NCBI RefSeq assembly: GCF_000702445.1 | Contig: NZ_JNIF01000003.1 | Span: 1,302,001-1,366,000 of the forward strand | Origin: Bryobacter aggregatus MPL3 | GTDB taxonomy: Bacteria; Acidobacteriota; Terriglobia; Bryobacterales; Bryobacteraceae | Direction of reading: 5' to 3' | DNA length: 64,000 nt | In this document: one piece after another, positions 52,756 through 62,129 of the stretch | Layout: the number at the start of each line of letters is the position of its first letter | How positions within the stretch are numbered: position 1 is the first letter of the stretch | Notes under the pieces: generated by a model | What the model was told of the DNA's origin: nothing | Database searches by the model: none | What the model saw: only the letters and a program-made list of their open reading frames with translations | Position numbers and translations under genes: made by a program

Positions 52756-53391
52756 TTGAGCGAACAACTGGATCGGGCCTATTCCATTCTTGAGATCCGC
52801 CCGCTCTGCACTCTCGAAGAGGCGCGGGCGGCTTATCTCGACCTGGTAAAAATCTGGCATCCGGATCGGCATCAGGCTGAACCGGAACGGCTGCGCAGAA
52901 AAGCCGAAGAAAAGCTGAAAGAGATCGTCGAAGCCTTTGAACTGGTCTCGAAGCAGGGCGAATTCGCCGAAGAGGTCGCATTGATCGCGATGGACTTTGG
53001 AGAACTCTGGGGCTACATCGACGAAAACGGCAAGACCGCCATTCATCCGGAGTTCACGCAAGCACGCGCCTTTGTGAGTGGCCTGGCGGCGGTACAGTCG
53101 GTAGCGAAATGGGGTTTCATCGACAAAACCGGGCAATGGCGGATCAATCCCCTCTACGAGGATTGTGCAGATTTTGCCGAAGGTCTCGCCGCGGTGCGTT
53201 GGTATGGCCGCTGGGGTTATGTCGATTCCCAAGGGAAGTTTGCGATTGCCCCCCGCTACCAGGAGGCGAAAAGCTTTGTTTCCGGCTGGGCAGAGGTGAA
53301 GCTAGGAGCCCGTTGGGGCAAAGTCAATCCGTCAGGAGACTTGGTTTTTGACCCCACCCGCAGCGGCCGTCATCTCGAAACCAGCTATTGA
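52756..53391 (+). CDS. J-domain/WG-repeat fusion protein
   Basis: The 211-residue protein starts with a TTG and carries an N-terminal J domain with the essential HPD (35-37, in KIWHPDRH). A helical linker and four WG repeats follow, with W85 (GYIDENG), W119 (GFIDKTG), W153 (GYVDSQG) and W187 (GKVNPSG). J domains stimulate DnaK ATPase. WG repeats are beta modules of poorly known, probably binding, function. No G/F linker or zinc domain is present, so this is a specialised co-chaperone. Confidence 0.88.
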   Translation: MSEQLDRAYSILEIRPLCTLEEARAAYLDLVKIWHPDRHQAEPERLRRKAEEKLKEIVEAFELVSKQGEFAEEVALIAMDFGELWGYIDENGKTAIHPEFTQARAFVSGLAAVQSVAKWGFIDKTGQWRINPLYEDCADFAEGLAAVRWYGRWGYVDSQGKFAIAPRYQEAKSFVSGWAEVKLGARWGKVNPSGDLVFDPTRSGRHLETSY

Positions 53392-53729
53392 AGACTCGTC
53401 GAGCCCTGGGTGCGGAATTCATACTGCTGGATTTCAAGAGCGGCGCGGCCATCTTCACAGCGGATGACACGGCCACGGGCAACCAGCTTGAGCGGTGTTT
53501 TGTTATTCAACTGAGCGGGCCAACTGATAGCGATTTCGATCCGTTTGCCAGGCACTAAGGAATGCTCTGAGGTAAACAACACGCCGGAACTACTCATATT
53601 GATCGTTTTTCCGATCCCCGCTTCGTCGTTACTGCGCTTGGACAGCACCTTGTAACGAACTTCGCGTTCGATGGGGAAGCGATCAGCACCCCGCCGATCA
53701 TTCAAGTCCTTCGAACTGCTTTTTGCCAT
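53385..53729 (-). CDS. PilZ domain protein
   Basis: The 114-residue protein begins with RRGADRFPIEREVRY, which fits the RxxxR c-di-GMP arm, and has NMSSSGVLF in place of D/NxSxxG. A beta-barrel follows (GKRIEIAISWPA, VARGRVIRCEDGRAALEIQQ). It is probably a c-di-GMP receptor for surface or motility functions. A GTG at 53744 would add five residues. The end overlaps the J-domain gene by 7 nt. Confidence 0.85.
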   Translation of the reverse strand: MAKSSSKDLNDRRGADRFPIEREVRYKVLSKRSNDEAGIGKTINMSSSGVLFTSEHSLVPGKRIEIAISWPAQLNNKTPLKLVARGRVIRCEDGRAALEIQQYEFRTQGSTSLQ

Positions 53730-53878
53730 CTGTAATCCGAACACTGTTGTCTCCTAACAAAGCAAGGATGCGGGATTCAGGGCCGATCCTCAATAAGAAC
53801 CTTGGTCCAATTTACCTGAGTACAAAAGTACTGCTCGTTCCAGTGCAGCGCTCTTGCGGGTGTTTTACACTGCTAACA

Positions 53879-54337
53879 ATGTCATTCTTTCAGACTCCAC
53901 TACGATCCGCCCTGGCTGCCCTCCTTCTTCTGGCGCCGGGCCTGCTGCAAGCCGAAAAGAAAGCGATCGTGCCGAAGGGCTCTGCTACGGCGGGCCCTTA
54001 CTCGCCCGGGATCATCTCTGGAAACACGATGTATGTCGCCGGTCAAATTGGCCGGGATGCCAACGGGGGCACGCCGGAAGTCTTTGAAGACGAAGTGAAA
54101 GCCTGTATTGGCTCCATCGAGAAGATTCTCAAGGAAGCTGGACTTACCTTAGCAGATGCCGTCGCGGTGCAAGTGTATCTGACCGATATGGATTTATTCG
54201 ACCGGATGAATAAGGTCTATATGACACAGTTTCCGGAACCGCGTCCGGCCCGGACCACGGTGGGCGTAGCGAAGCTGGTCGGCAAGGCTCGCATCGAGAT
54301 TACCGTCACCGCCGACGCCAGCAAGGCTAAGAAGTAG
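53879..54337 (+). CDS. RidA family protein with signal peptide
   Basis: The 152-residue protein has a signal peptide (LRSALAALLLLAPGLLQAEK) in front of a complete RidA/YjgF domain: GPYSPGIISGNTMYVAGQIG, ADAVAVQVYLTDMDLFDRMN and EPRPARTTVGVAKL, with the active-site arginine in RPARTTV. Cytoplasmic RidA hydrolyses reactive enamines/imines. Export to the periplasm is unusual but common in acidobacteria. The function outside the cytoplasm is unknown. Confidence 0.85.
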   Translation: MSFFQTPLRSALAALLLLAPGLLQAEKKAIVPKGSATAGPYSPGIISGNTMYVAGQIGRDANGGTPEVFEDEVKACIGSIEKILKEAGLTLADAVAVQVYLTDMDLFDRMNKVYMTQFPEPRPARTTVGVAKLVGKARIEITVTADASKAKK

Positions 54338-55631
54338 AAGCGCGCTTCGCCTTCCACTCTTCGAGGCGTTCGCGAATCTTCGCTTCAAGCCCCCGATTCG
54401 TCGGGTGATAGAACTCCGAGCCCTCCAACCCTGGAGGCAGGCACTTCATGCCCACCACGGCGTCAGCCCGTTGGTGGGCATGTTCGTATCCGGTGCCATA
54501 TCCCAGATCCTTCATCAGGCGCGTGGGCGCGTTGCGCAGTTGCATTGGGACCGGTTCGGCGAGGCGCTCGCGGGCGGCGGTTTGTGCCAACTTCAGGGCC
54601 TGGTAAGCGGCATCGCTTTTGGGAGCGATGGCGAGATAGATGGTGATCTGGGCGAGGGCCTGATCGCCTTCCGGCTCACCGAGAAAGTGGACGGTCTGCT
54701 GGCAGGCAATGGCCTGCTCGACGGCTCGAGGGTCGGCGAGGCCAATGTCTTCCACCGCCATGCGAACCAAACGGCGCGCCAGATACATCCGGTCTTCGCC
54801 CGACTCGAGCATGCGGGCCAGCCAATAGAGGGCCGCATCGGGGTCGCTGGAGCGGACACTCTTATGGAGCGCGCTGATCAGATTGTAGTGTTCTTCGCCC
54901 CCCTTGTCGTAGAGCAGCATGCGGCGTTCGAGCACGCCTTCGAGCGATTCCCGGGTGACATGGCCGTCGACAGCAACGGAGGCGGCTAATTCCACCAGAT
55001 TAAGCGCATTGCGGGCATCGCCATTGACGAATTGCGCGATCATCTCGATCACCTCTGGCGCTGCGTCGACTTTCATTTCGACAAGGCCGCGCTGGACCAG
55101 ACGCGCCAGTTCTTCGACTTCGAGCCCACGCAAGGTAAACACTTTCGCGCGGCTCAATAAAGCGCCATTGACCTCAAAGCTGGGGTTCTCCGTTGTAGCG
55201 CCGATCAGGACAATATCGCCCCTCTCTACGTAGGGAAGAAACGCGTCCTGCTGCGCTTTGTTGAAACGATGGATCTCGTCGACAAAAACCACCGTGCGGC
55301 GCCCGTAGCGGAGATTCTTTTCCGCCTCCGACATCACGGCCTTGATCTCTTTGATCCCAGAAAGAACCGCGCTAAAGGGTACGAAGTCGGCTTTTGATTC
55401 CTTGGCCAGAAGCCGGGCGATGGTGGTTTTGCCCACCCCGGGAGGTCCCCAGAGGATCATGCTCTTGAGACGGTCCTTGTCAACCATGGTCCGGATGGGG
55501 CGGCCCGGCCCGAGCAGATGCGTCTGGCCGACGACGTCACCAAGATGTTCGGGCCGCAGACGCTCGGCGAGCGGCCGGGATTCGCGGCCAAGGTCCTGCG
55601 GAGGATTCTCGTCCGCAAACAGACTGCTCAT
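54327..55631 (-). CDS. rarA: replication-associated recombination protein A
   Basis: The 434-residue AAA+ ATPase has Walker A GPPGVGKT (62-69), Walker B VVFVDEIHRFNKAQ and sensor 1 GATTENPSFE. The MgsA-type C-terminal part follows (GGEEHYNLISALHKSVRSSD, YHPTNRGLEAKIRERL). It acts at stalled replication forks. Its start overlaps the stop of the upstream RNA methyltransferase gene by 4 nt. Confidence 0.95.
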   Translation of the reverse strand: MSSLFADENPPQDLGRESRPLAERLRPEHLGDVVGQTHLLGPGRPIRTMVDKDRLKSMILWGPPGVGKTTIARLLAKESKADFVPFSAVLSGIKEIKAVMSEAEKNLRYGRRTVVFVDEIHRFNKAQQDAFLPYVERGDIVLIGATTENPSFEVNGALLSRAKVFTLRGLEVEELARLVQRGLVEMKVDAAPEVIEMIAQFVNGDARNALNLVELAASVAVDGHVTRESLEGVLERRMLLYDKGGEEHYNLISALHKSVRSSDPDAALYWLARMLESGEDRMYLARRLVRMAVEDIGLADPRAVEQAIACQQTVHFLGEPEGDQALAQITIYLAIAPKSDAAYQALKLAQTAARERLAEPVPMQLRNAPTRLMKDLGYGTGYEHAHQRADAVVGMKCLPPGLEGSEFYHPTNRGLEAKIRERLEEWKAKRASTS

Positions 55632-56389
55632 TTGTTCGTTCCGCGCTGGGCAGCGGCCTCATAGAGAAGAACGGCAGCGGCAATGCCGGCATTGAGACTC
55701 TCCACCCCACGAGTGGGAATGCGGACGCCCGTTGAGGCTTTGCGCAAGGGTGCACTCACGCCATGACCTTCGCTGCCAATGATGATGGCGGCAGGGCCCT
55801 TCCAATCCACGTCGCGAACGGTGAGTTTCGCGTCAGCGGCGGCGGCATAGCTCGGGACAGGTATTTCGGCAGTGGAGCTGCGCAGGGTGGGGACCCGGAA
55901 GATGCTGCCGGCCGAGGCCCGGATGACCTTCGGGTTATTCAGATCCACCGTTCCCTTGAGAGCCACCACACCGGTCGCGCCGAAGGCCTCTGCGGTGCGG
56001 ATCATCGTGCCGGCATTACCGGGATCCTGAATGCCATCGAGAACCAGCACCAGAGCCTCCGCACTCCAGAGCTGGGCCGGCTGCCAGGCGGGAAGACGGA
56101 CCAGGGCAAGAATGCCCTGAGGAGCTTCTGTACCCGCCGTTTCGCGGAAAAAGGCATCAGAAAGCTCGACCAGCCGGGGAGCAATATTGCCGATGCGGCC
56201 GAGAGCGTGTTCCGTACCAATGACAACTTCCACTTTTGCCTGGCTGCGCCGCGCCTCCTCAATCTGGTGGAAACCTTCCGCGAGGATCAGGCCGTCTTCC
56301 GTTGCAGAGCCCTTCGCGAAGGCCTTGCGGACCAGTTTGAGAAGAGGGTTTTGCAGGCTTGTGAGTCGTTCGATGTGTGCGAGGGCCAT
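55628..56389 (-). CDS. TrmH/SpoU family RNA methyltransferase
   Basis: The 253-residue protein has an N-terminal substrate-binding domain (ERLTSLQNPLLKLVRKAF) and the SPOUT knot motifs LDGIQDPGNAGTMIRTAEAF, the segment IIGSEGHGVS and VESLNAGIAAAVLLYEA. It should 2'-O-methylate a ribose in rRNA or tRNA using S-adenosylmethionine; the target base is not readable. Translationally coupled to rarA. Confidence 0.93.
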   Translation of the reverse strand: MALAHIERLTSLQNPLLKLVRKAFAKGSATEDGLILAEGFHQIEEARRSQAKVEVVIGTEHALGRIGNIAPRLVELSDAFFRETAGTEAPQGILALVRLPAWQPAQLWSAEALVLVLDGIQDPGNAGTMIRTAEAFGATGVVALKGTVDLNNPKVIRASAGSIFRVPTLRSSTAEIPVPSYAAAADAKLTVRDVDWKGPAAIIIGSEGHGVSAPLRKASTGVRIPTRGVESLNAGIAAAVLLYEAAAQRGTNK

Positions 56390-56416
56390 AGCTCCAGTAG
56401 ACTAAATTCGAAGCAC

Positions 56417-57004
56417 TTGAAGAAAATTTTGACCATCGCCGCTGTGCTTTTGTTTCTGATCTGGGGCTATCAGGTGACCATTTTAGCCCTCGCAGTCCGC
56501 GATCAAGCACAAAAAGAAGAGGCTCGCCCGTCGGAAGTGATTGTGGTGTTGGGCGCCGCAGAATACAAGGGAAAACCCTCGCCGGTGTTTCGCAGCAGAC
56601 TCGATCACGCCTTTGATCTGTACATGCAGAAAATGGCGCCACGAGTGCTCACCACTGGGGGTTCCGGCGGCGAGCGGGTCCATACAGAAGCGGAAGTGGG
56701 CCGGCAGTATCTTGCCGATCGCGGCATTCCGGTGGAAAACATCTATGTGGAGCGCGAAGGGGCCACGACCGCCCAAACCACGGCGGCGAGTGCTGAAATT
56801 CTCAAGCGCATGGGCTGGAATACCTGCATTCTCGTGAGCGATGGCTATCATTTGTTTCGCGCCAAGAAAATGATGACGGACTATGGACTCGATTGCGTCG
56901 GTTCGCCGCGCCCCGCCAAGGATGCCGGTTATCTCCAGACCGGCTGGCTCTATTTGCGCCAGGCCGTCGGCTATTCACTTTTTGATCTCGGCATCCGATT
57001 TTAG
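56417..57004 (+). CDS. YdcF family (DUF218) membrane-anchored protein
   Basis: From a TTG at 56417 the protein has 195 residues with one N-terminal helix (ILTIAAVLLFLIWGYQVTIL). A DUF218 domain follows: SEVIVVLGAAEY, LTTGGSGGERVHTEAEVG, EREGATTAQTTAASAEIL and ILVSDGYHLFRAKKMM. Relatives (YdcF, SanA) are linked to cell-envelope barrier function, possibly by processing a nucleotide-linked or peptidoglycan substrate. The TTG choice is the first plausible start in frame; no good Shine-Dalgarno is seen. Confidence 0.83.
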   Translation: MKKILTIAAVLLFLIWGYQVTILALAVRDQAQKEEARPSEVIVVLGAAEYKGKPSPVFRSRLDHAFDLYMQKMAPRVLTTGGSGGERVHTEAEVGRQYLADRGIPVENIYVEREGATTAQTTAASAEILKRMGWNTCILVSDGYHLFRAKKMMTDYGLDCVGSPRPAKDAGYLQTGWLYLRQAVGYSLFDLGIRF

Positions 57005-57019
57005 CGATAAGCTCTGGAG

Positions 57020-57391
57020 ATGAAAGTACACGACTGGAACGAGCTCTCACTCGAGGAAGTGACCCCGCTTTTCTATCGCAAGGTGGTCCATACCGCAGGC
57101 ATGACGATCGCCAATCTGAGCTTAAAGAAAGACGCGCATGTGGTGCTGCATGACCATCCGAATGAGCAGGTCTCGATGGTGCATTCCGGGCGATTGCTGT
57201 TCCACCTGGGCGGGCAACACATTGAAGTTGGCCCCGGACAGTCGCTCGAAATTCCACCGCATCTCCCTCATTCTGTGGATGTTTTGGAAGATTGCGAAGT
57301 GACCGACCTGTTTACGCCGCGGCGCGAGGATTGGCTCACTGGCAACGACGCTTATCTTCGGAAATCACAGGCTGCCCCCGCTCAAAGCTGA
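57020..57391 (+). CDS. cupin domain protein
   Basis: The 123-residue protein is a single cupin barrel with motif 1 LHDHPNEQVSMVHSGRLLF and motif 2 GQSLEIPPHLPHSV. The histidines and glutamine/glutamate here can bind a metal ion. It is a small cytoplasmic protein without readable substrate. It overlaps the convergent FG-GAP gene by 56 nt. Confidence 0.85.
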   Translation: MKVHDWNELSLEEVTPLFYRKVVHTAGMTIANLSLKKDAHVVLHDHPNEQVSMVHSGRLLFHLGGQHIEVGPGQSLEIPPHLPHSVDVLEDCEVTDLFTPRREDWLTGNDAYLRKSQAAPAQS

Positions 57392-58031
57392 GTTGCGGGC
57401 AATCGAGCCGGCCGCTGAGGGGATGGGCTTCGGGCAGCCAGAGTTGTTTGATGTCTGCAGGAGGGGTGAACCAGATGATGCGGCCTTTCGGACTACGGCT
57501 CTCCACCCAAAGTAGCCGTTTGCCATCCCAGTGCAACTGCGCCGTCGCACTGACCGGGGTCTCGTGATAGGCGTTGATCGCATAGAGGCGCCAGGGCAGA
57601 TCGAAACGGGGAGGGCTCTCCAGCCAGTAGTTGCCGACGAAGAGATCGGGATAGCCATCCCCATTGAGATCAGCCTGTACGAGACCGCCTTGCCAGCTTG
57701 CGGTGTAGAACGAATAGAGTTCGGTGTACTTCCAGGGAGTCCCCCATTTGCCCGTCGGTTCATAGAAGCGGAGCGTCATGCCGAGGGGAAGAATCGCGAT
57801 TCCAGGCCGTCCAAAGAGAGTGAGGGCGTAGCATTCGCGAGTGATGACGTGGTGATCGAGTTGCCAGCGCGCCTGCGTTTTGCCGTGGATGGCAATCAGC
57901 GGGCCTTCCGTCGTGCCACCTTCGATCGTAATCGTATCGGGCGTGCCGTCGTGGTCAAGATCGAGGCTGAGGCGGCAAGTTCCAGACGCGAAGAGCGCAA
58001 CTGGGAGGAGAAAGAGAAGCGCACAACGCAT
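57336..58031 (-). CDS. secreted FG-GAP/VCBS-type protein
   Basis: The 231-residue protein has a signal peptide (RCALLFLLPVALFASG) and calcium-loop motifs DLDHDGTPDTI and DLNGDGYPDLFVGNYW, as in FG-GAP/VCBS repeats of beta-propellers. Only two repeats are recognisable, so this may be a partial propeller. Its 3' part overlaps the cupin gene tail to tail. Confidence 0.7.
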   Translation of the reverse strand: MRCALLFLLPVALFASGTCRLSLDLDHDGTPDTITIEGGTTEGPLIAIHGKTQARWQLDHHVITRECYALTLFGRPGIAILPLGMTLRFYEPTGKWGTPWKYTELYSFYTASWQGGLVQADLNGDGYPDLFVGNYWLESPPRFDLPWRLYAINAYHETPVSATAQLHWDGKRLLWVESRSPKGRIIWFTPPADIKQLWLPEAHPLSGRLDCPQLSFERGQPVISEDKRRCQ

Positions 58032-58057
58032 CTGAGAGTATTCTACTCATTAGAGTG

Positions 58058-58825
58058 ATGAATGCTCTGAAGCGGATTCTCAGGTTTGAAGACGAGCACG
58101 CGAATCTGGACGAAGCGGCGTTCCAGATCGCGCGTATCGAGTACCCGACGTTGGTGGTCCCGGAGTGGCTCGCGGAGCTGGACCGGCATGCCGAAGAGAT
58201 GCGGCGCCGGATGGGCGGCAGCTTTCGTTTGACGGCACAGCAGTATCTGTTCGGCGAGTTGGGAATCGCGGGCAACGAAGCAGACTACTACAACCCGCGC
58301 AATTCTTGCCTGAATCATGTTCTTGAAGCAAGAACCGGTATTCCGATCACCATCTGTGTTTTGTATATGGAATTGGGCCGCCGCCTCGGGGTTGCTGTGG
58401 ATGGAATTGGGGCGCCGGGGCATTTTCTATTGCGACTTGAGGAGGACGGCGACACCTACTATCTCGATCCCTACCATCAGGGCCAGATCAAGGAAGATGT
58501 CGAGAGGGAACTGGATCCTCGTTATCTGGTTGCCGCGTCCAAGCGCAGCATCGTGATCCGGATGTTGAACAATCTGCGATTGATTTATCTGCAGCGCCAG
58601 GCGTGGAGGAAGGCGAACGCGGTGTTGGATCTGTTGCTCGAAGCGGATCCGGTGGATGCCGACGTTCTGCGGCAGCGCGCCGCAACTTTGGCCGCGACGC
58701 AACGTTTTCATGCTGCTGCGGCGGATCTCGATCGCTACCTGGAACTTCGGCCGCTCGATCCTGATGGGGAAGAACTGAAGAATCAGATTGCCAGATTGCA
58801 CCGGATGCATGCGCATAAGAATTGA
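58058..58825 (+). CDS. SirB1/transglutaminase-like protein with TPR tail
   Basis: The 255-residue protein matches the SirB1 family: ADYYNPRNSCLNHVLEARTG, the segment IPITICVLYMELGRRLGVAV and GAPGHFLLRL, with the cysteine and histidine of a transglutaminase-like core, followed by LDPYHQG. The last 80 residues form two TPR-like helical pairs (LLLEADPVDADVLRQRAATL). Function unknown; it may act as a protein-interaction factor. A GTG directly before the ATG is an alternative start. Confidence 0.88.
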   Translation: MNALKRILRFEDEHANLDEAAFQIARIEYPTLVVPEWLAELDRHAEEMRRRMGGSFRLTAQQYLFGELGIAGNEADYYNPRNSCLNHVLEARTGIPITICVLYMELGRRLGVAVDGIGAPGHFLLRLEEDGDTYYLDPYHQGQIKEDVERELDPRYLVAASKRSIVIRMLNNLRLIYLQRQAWRKANAVLDLLLEADPVDADVLRQRAATLAATQRFHAAAADLDRYLELRPLDPDGEELKNQIARLHRMHAHKN

Positions 58826-58864
58826 GCGCTGCCGTCTGATTGCTGCAAGGTGGAAATAGAAAAA

Positions 58865-58888
58865 GGCCCCAGTCCGAAGACTGGGGCC
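58865..58888 (-). terminator. intrinsic terminator of the giant secreted-protein gene
   Basis: GGCCCCAGTC-TTCG-GACTGGGGCC followed by TTTTTCTATTTC on the minus strand is a textbook Rho-independent terminator with a UUCG tetraloop, 23 nt behind the stop codon of the minus-strand gene. Facing A's also allow weak function for the plus strand. Confidence 0.92.
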
Positions 58889-58910
58889 CACAGAAAAGAA
58901 CCGCACTCGC

Positions 58911-61900
58911 TTAACGAAGCATCACGTCAGCGGGATCGCTAGCGATTGCCAGCAGCCGCCCCGACGCTCCGGCGCCCGACCAGTACTCGCGAGTGAGCAG
59001 GTGGTCGCCTTCGGTCGCGTTGGCTGTAACAGAACACATCATTGCGCTGTCGCAGGTCGCGTCCTTCGTCTTGCCACTCGGATAGGTGAGGACGACCCGG
59101 ACGCTTGCCGCGCCTGCGATTGCAGCCGGATCAACCCAGACGTTCACCGTGCGATTTTCAGCGGAAGCGGCGCCTCCCACTCGCGCAGCTGGGTAAACAG
59201 CAGCCCGACCAAGTCCGAAGTAAAAGCCGTTGTACTTGGCTGACTTGTTAATTTCGACCAAGCCCGAGTTGAGATTGTATCCACTTAGACCGGTCGCTCC
59301 AGGACCACCGTAGCCTGGAGCGCCAAAGAGATTGGCCGCATGAATGTCGCCCTGCGTCGTGTAGGTTGATGCACCACTGATTAATCGCGCGAATCCATAG
59401 CCCTGTCCAAGTACCTCTGCCGCGTACTCGCGCTGTGCTCCTGCTCCATCGCCGTTTTGATCAATACAGGATTGGTTCGCCTCCGCCACCAACGTGGGTT
59501 CGCAATCAATCGAAGTCCGCACATAGTACAGACCGCCTGATGCCGGACGATAAGCAACATCCCGAACAAAATCCATGGTCTCCGTCAACCAAGTAGCTGT
59601 GGTTGTGTTACCGGTCAGCTTGCTCACCATCCACATAGCTCCTGCAGCAATACCTTGCATGAATCCTTGCGAAAAATAACCATTGGTGGCTGATGACGTA
59701 AATTTTTTGGTACCAGTCGCCCCCTCGTAAGCAGAGCCGAGCGTCATCGAGTCAAACGCTCCATAGGTGCAGGTGTAGCTGCGGGCATCTCCGCCAACCA
59801 GAAAATTTGTCGTCGTAAACCACACTCGATTCGGCCAACTGCAAGTTGAAGCCAAGAGGCCCCACTGATAGCCCACTCCCGTCTGAGTGCCTGCGCTTGT
59901 CGTAAGGGTCAACGCATCTTCGCCCGCCACCGACAACACGGTGTACAAGGCGCTGTTGATCTTGATCTGCGATCCAACTAATTGCGTACCGAACTTTGCT
60001 CCGCTCTGCCACACCACGCTCGATCCGGAGGTTGAAACCGTGCCGGTCGCGCCGCCAGCGTAGGTCACTCCGGTCGCGCCGTTTGAGACGATCGCAACTG
60101 GTGCATTGGCCCAGTTCTGCTCGTACGCCATGATCCATTCACCCCGGGCTCCCCTCAGCGGCGCCCACCAGGTCGTAATAGCGGAATTGATTGTAGCCAA
60201 GTACTGAGAGCGCTTGGCGCCATCGGTTGAGTACCGAGAGGCCAGAGCAAGCCCGCTCATGCGCAGCCAATCCTCCCGCGCATCATAATCGCGAGATGTA
60301 GATGTTATGGGTAAAGGTGTATCGAATAGGCCCTTGTCGAGATCCATCTGGGTATGCAACGCGGGCCACCAGTTCGACCGGCCATCGCGCGCTCGCATCA
60401 CAAGTCCTGTCATCGCTCGCAGTCGAGGAGCGCCGTTTAACGTGCCTGTTCCGCCCGCGCGGAAATAATTAAGCCAAGGGCCGCTGATCCACCGATCTGC
60501 CAATGTCCGTGCATAGTCTCGGTATTGAGTGTGTCCGCTCCGGGCAGCGAATGAATAGTGCGCCAACACATTGTCATAGTAATTGGCATTGGTATTTTGC
60601 CCAACCCAACGCCCATAGGCAGCTCCAGACATGAGTGCGTACTGAAGGCCCGAAAATGCAGTCATTGGAAAGGGTACTGTCAGGCTTGTGTTGGAAGCGC
60701 AAGATTGGATTGGTATGCCGTAGTAACCAACGTCATTTCCATTCAAGTTGTCCGCATCTGATGTAAAAAGGACGATGTAATCATTGCCGCCGCAATAGCC
60801 TGCTGTTTGCCAATTGGTGCCGCTGCCGGTAATTGTGCGTTCTCCGCTGACGGCGCTGACTTTACCAGTCGCGGGTGAACTCCAAAGGTCTGCATAGTCA
60901 GTGCCGAGCAGGCCCCCGTAAAAGTCCGCCATGTACTGCTGGGTGCGATCGAGGTACGGCCAAGGGGATCGGCCAAAAGCAATCTGTGGACCGATAATGA
61001 TGTCGAGTTCCGGATCTGTGACCACTACAACGCCGTTTTCGTCCATCGCGACTGCACCAAATTGCAGGTCGCTTATCGATATTTGCGCCGAAGGGGCAGT
61101 TGTCTGTAGCTGAACTCGATAGGTACCAGTAATCAGGCCTGAGATTGTTGGCGTCGCCGAGGTGACATCGCTAAAATGCAAGCGCGTCGGCCCTGACACT
61201 TGCCGCCACCGGTAAGACAAAGAGCCAATCTCATCAGAGCTCGAAGCCGTTGCATCAAGCGTGTTGGGGTACCCAGCTCGAAGCGAAATCCACGATGTCC
61301 ACTTGGGCGTGACAATACTCTGGTACCCACCAGTTCGAGGCACAGATGCAGGTGGCAGGTCCACGGTTGGAACGTACGTCGGGCTGGTGACAGTCAGGTT
61401 AAGATTGCCAGATTGGTCCGTTCCGTTGCCGTCAAACAACCAATTGCCCATATTGGCCGAGTCCCCAGCTTTTGGAGCGGCTGCCCCCAGTGGGACTTCA
61501 GCATTGGTCCATTTTGCCCAGGCGATCACAGCGGATGTACCAACCGGCCAAGCGGTGTCGGCAGAATTAGGATTGCCACCAAAAACAACCGCGTGGCCTG
61601 CGCTTACGCTGGTTGAGAGTGGCCCTTCAAGAGTCCAATTGGCAGGCGTTGTAATGTATCCGCCGCCCGCGGTATCCCACATTTCGAGCGATCGCAATCT
61701 CGACGTGCGGCCCCGCATAGCGCGTAATACAACATCGGTTCGCGCGCCAAGTAGAAAGCATCGAAATATACCTTGCGGAGAATCATCGACGATCGTGCGG
61801 AAGCAAAGTCTGGCTCCGATCGGTCCATCTGAATCGGCTGGCGTGTCGGCAGCCGTAAGCCGGATCTGCCATTGCGTCCCGTACGTAGTATCGACCTGGA

Positions 61901-62129
61901 CCGACATCACATTGACCGGGTTGCCTGTGGCCGGAGGAACAATATCGTACAGACGCAGTGCAAACTGCTGTTCGGAGCTGGCCATCGCAGATGATGTGTA
62001 GTTCCCTGTGTTTGGGATCGTCGCAGTCGCAACGCTAAAACCATGTCCGATCTTCAGCCCCTGACCAGCCTCAAGGCTTAAGCAACAGAACAAAATCGTG
62101 AGTTTAGTAAATGATCCGTACAAAGCCAT
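58911..62129 (-). CDS. giant secreted multidomain protein (LamG-like, PKD-like, helical toroid-like)
   Basis: From the ATG at 62129 (followed by the signal peptide GSFTKLTILFCCLSLEA) the protein has 1072 residues. In order I see a LamG-like part (to about 260, with WLFDGNGTDQSGNLNLT), a PKD-like domain around 290-365 (SYRWRQVSGPTRLHFSD) and a long tryptophan/tyrosine-rich helical part reminiscent of an alpha/alpha toroid (RDYARTLADRWISGPWLNYF, SRDYDAREDWLRMSGLALAS). A final Ig-like beta domain follows (VNVWVDPAAIAGAASVRVVL). The central domain could be a polysaccharide-active enzyme, but I cannot name a family. Start overlaps the upstream gene by 26 nt. Confidence 0.65.
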   Translation of the reverse strand: MALYGSFTKLTILFCCLSLEAGQGLKIGHGFSVATATIPNTGNYTSSAMASSEQQFALRLYDIVPPATGNPVNVMSVQVDTTYGTQWQIRLTAADTPADSDGPIGARLCFRTIVDDSPQGIFRCFLLGARTDVVLRAMRGRTSRLRSLEMWDTAGGGYITTPANWTLEGPLSTSVSAGHAVVFGGNPNSADTAWPVGTSAVIAWAKWTNAEVPLGAAAPKAGDSANMGNWLFDGNGTDQSGNLNLTVTSPTYVPTVDLPPASVPRTGGYQSIVTPKWTSWISLRAGYPNTLDATASSSDEIGSLSYRWRQVSGPTRLHFSDVTSATPTISGLITGTYRVQLQTTAPSAQISISDLQFGAVAMDENGVVVVTDPELDIIIGPQIAFGRSPWPYLDRTQQYMADFYGGLLGTDYADLWSSPATGKVSAVSGERTITGSGTNWQTAGYCGGNDYIVLFTSDADNLNGNDVGYYGIPIQSCASNTSLTVPFPMTAFSGLQYALMSGAAYGRWVGQNTNANYYDNVLAHYSFAARSGHTQYRDYARTLADRWISGPWLNYFRAGGTGTLNGAPRLRAMTGLVMRARDGRSNWWPALHTQMDLDKGLFDTPLPITSTSRDYDAREDWLRMSGLALASRYSTDGAKRSQYLATINSAITTWWAPLRGARGEWIMAYEQNWANAPVAIVSNGATGVTYAGGATGTVSTSGSSVVWQSGAKFGTQLVGSQIKINSALYTVLSVAGEDALTLTTSAGTQTGVGYQWGLLASTCSWPNRVWFTTTNFLVGGDARSYTCTYGAFDSMTLGSAYEGATGTKKFTSSATNGYFSQGFMQGIAAGAMWMVSKLTGNTTTATWLTETMDFVRDVAYRPASGGLYYVRTSIDCEPTLVAEANQSCIDQNGDGAGAQREYAAEVLGQGYGFARLISGASTYTTQGDIHAANLFGAPGYGGPGATGLSGYNLNSGLVEINKSAKYNGFYFGLGRAAVYPAARVGGAASAENRTVNVWVDPAAIAGAASVRVVLTYPSGKTKDATCDSAMMCSVTANATEGDHLLTREYWSGAGASGRLLAIASDPADVMLR

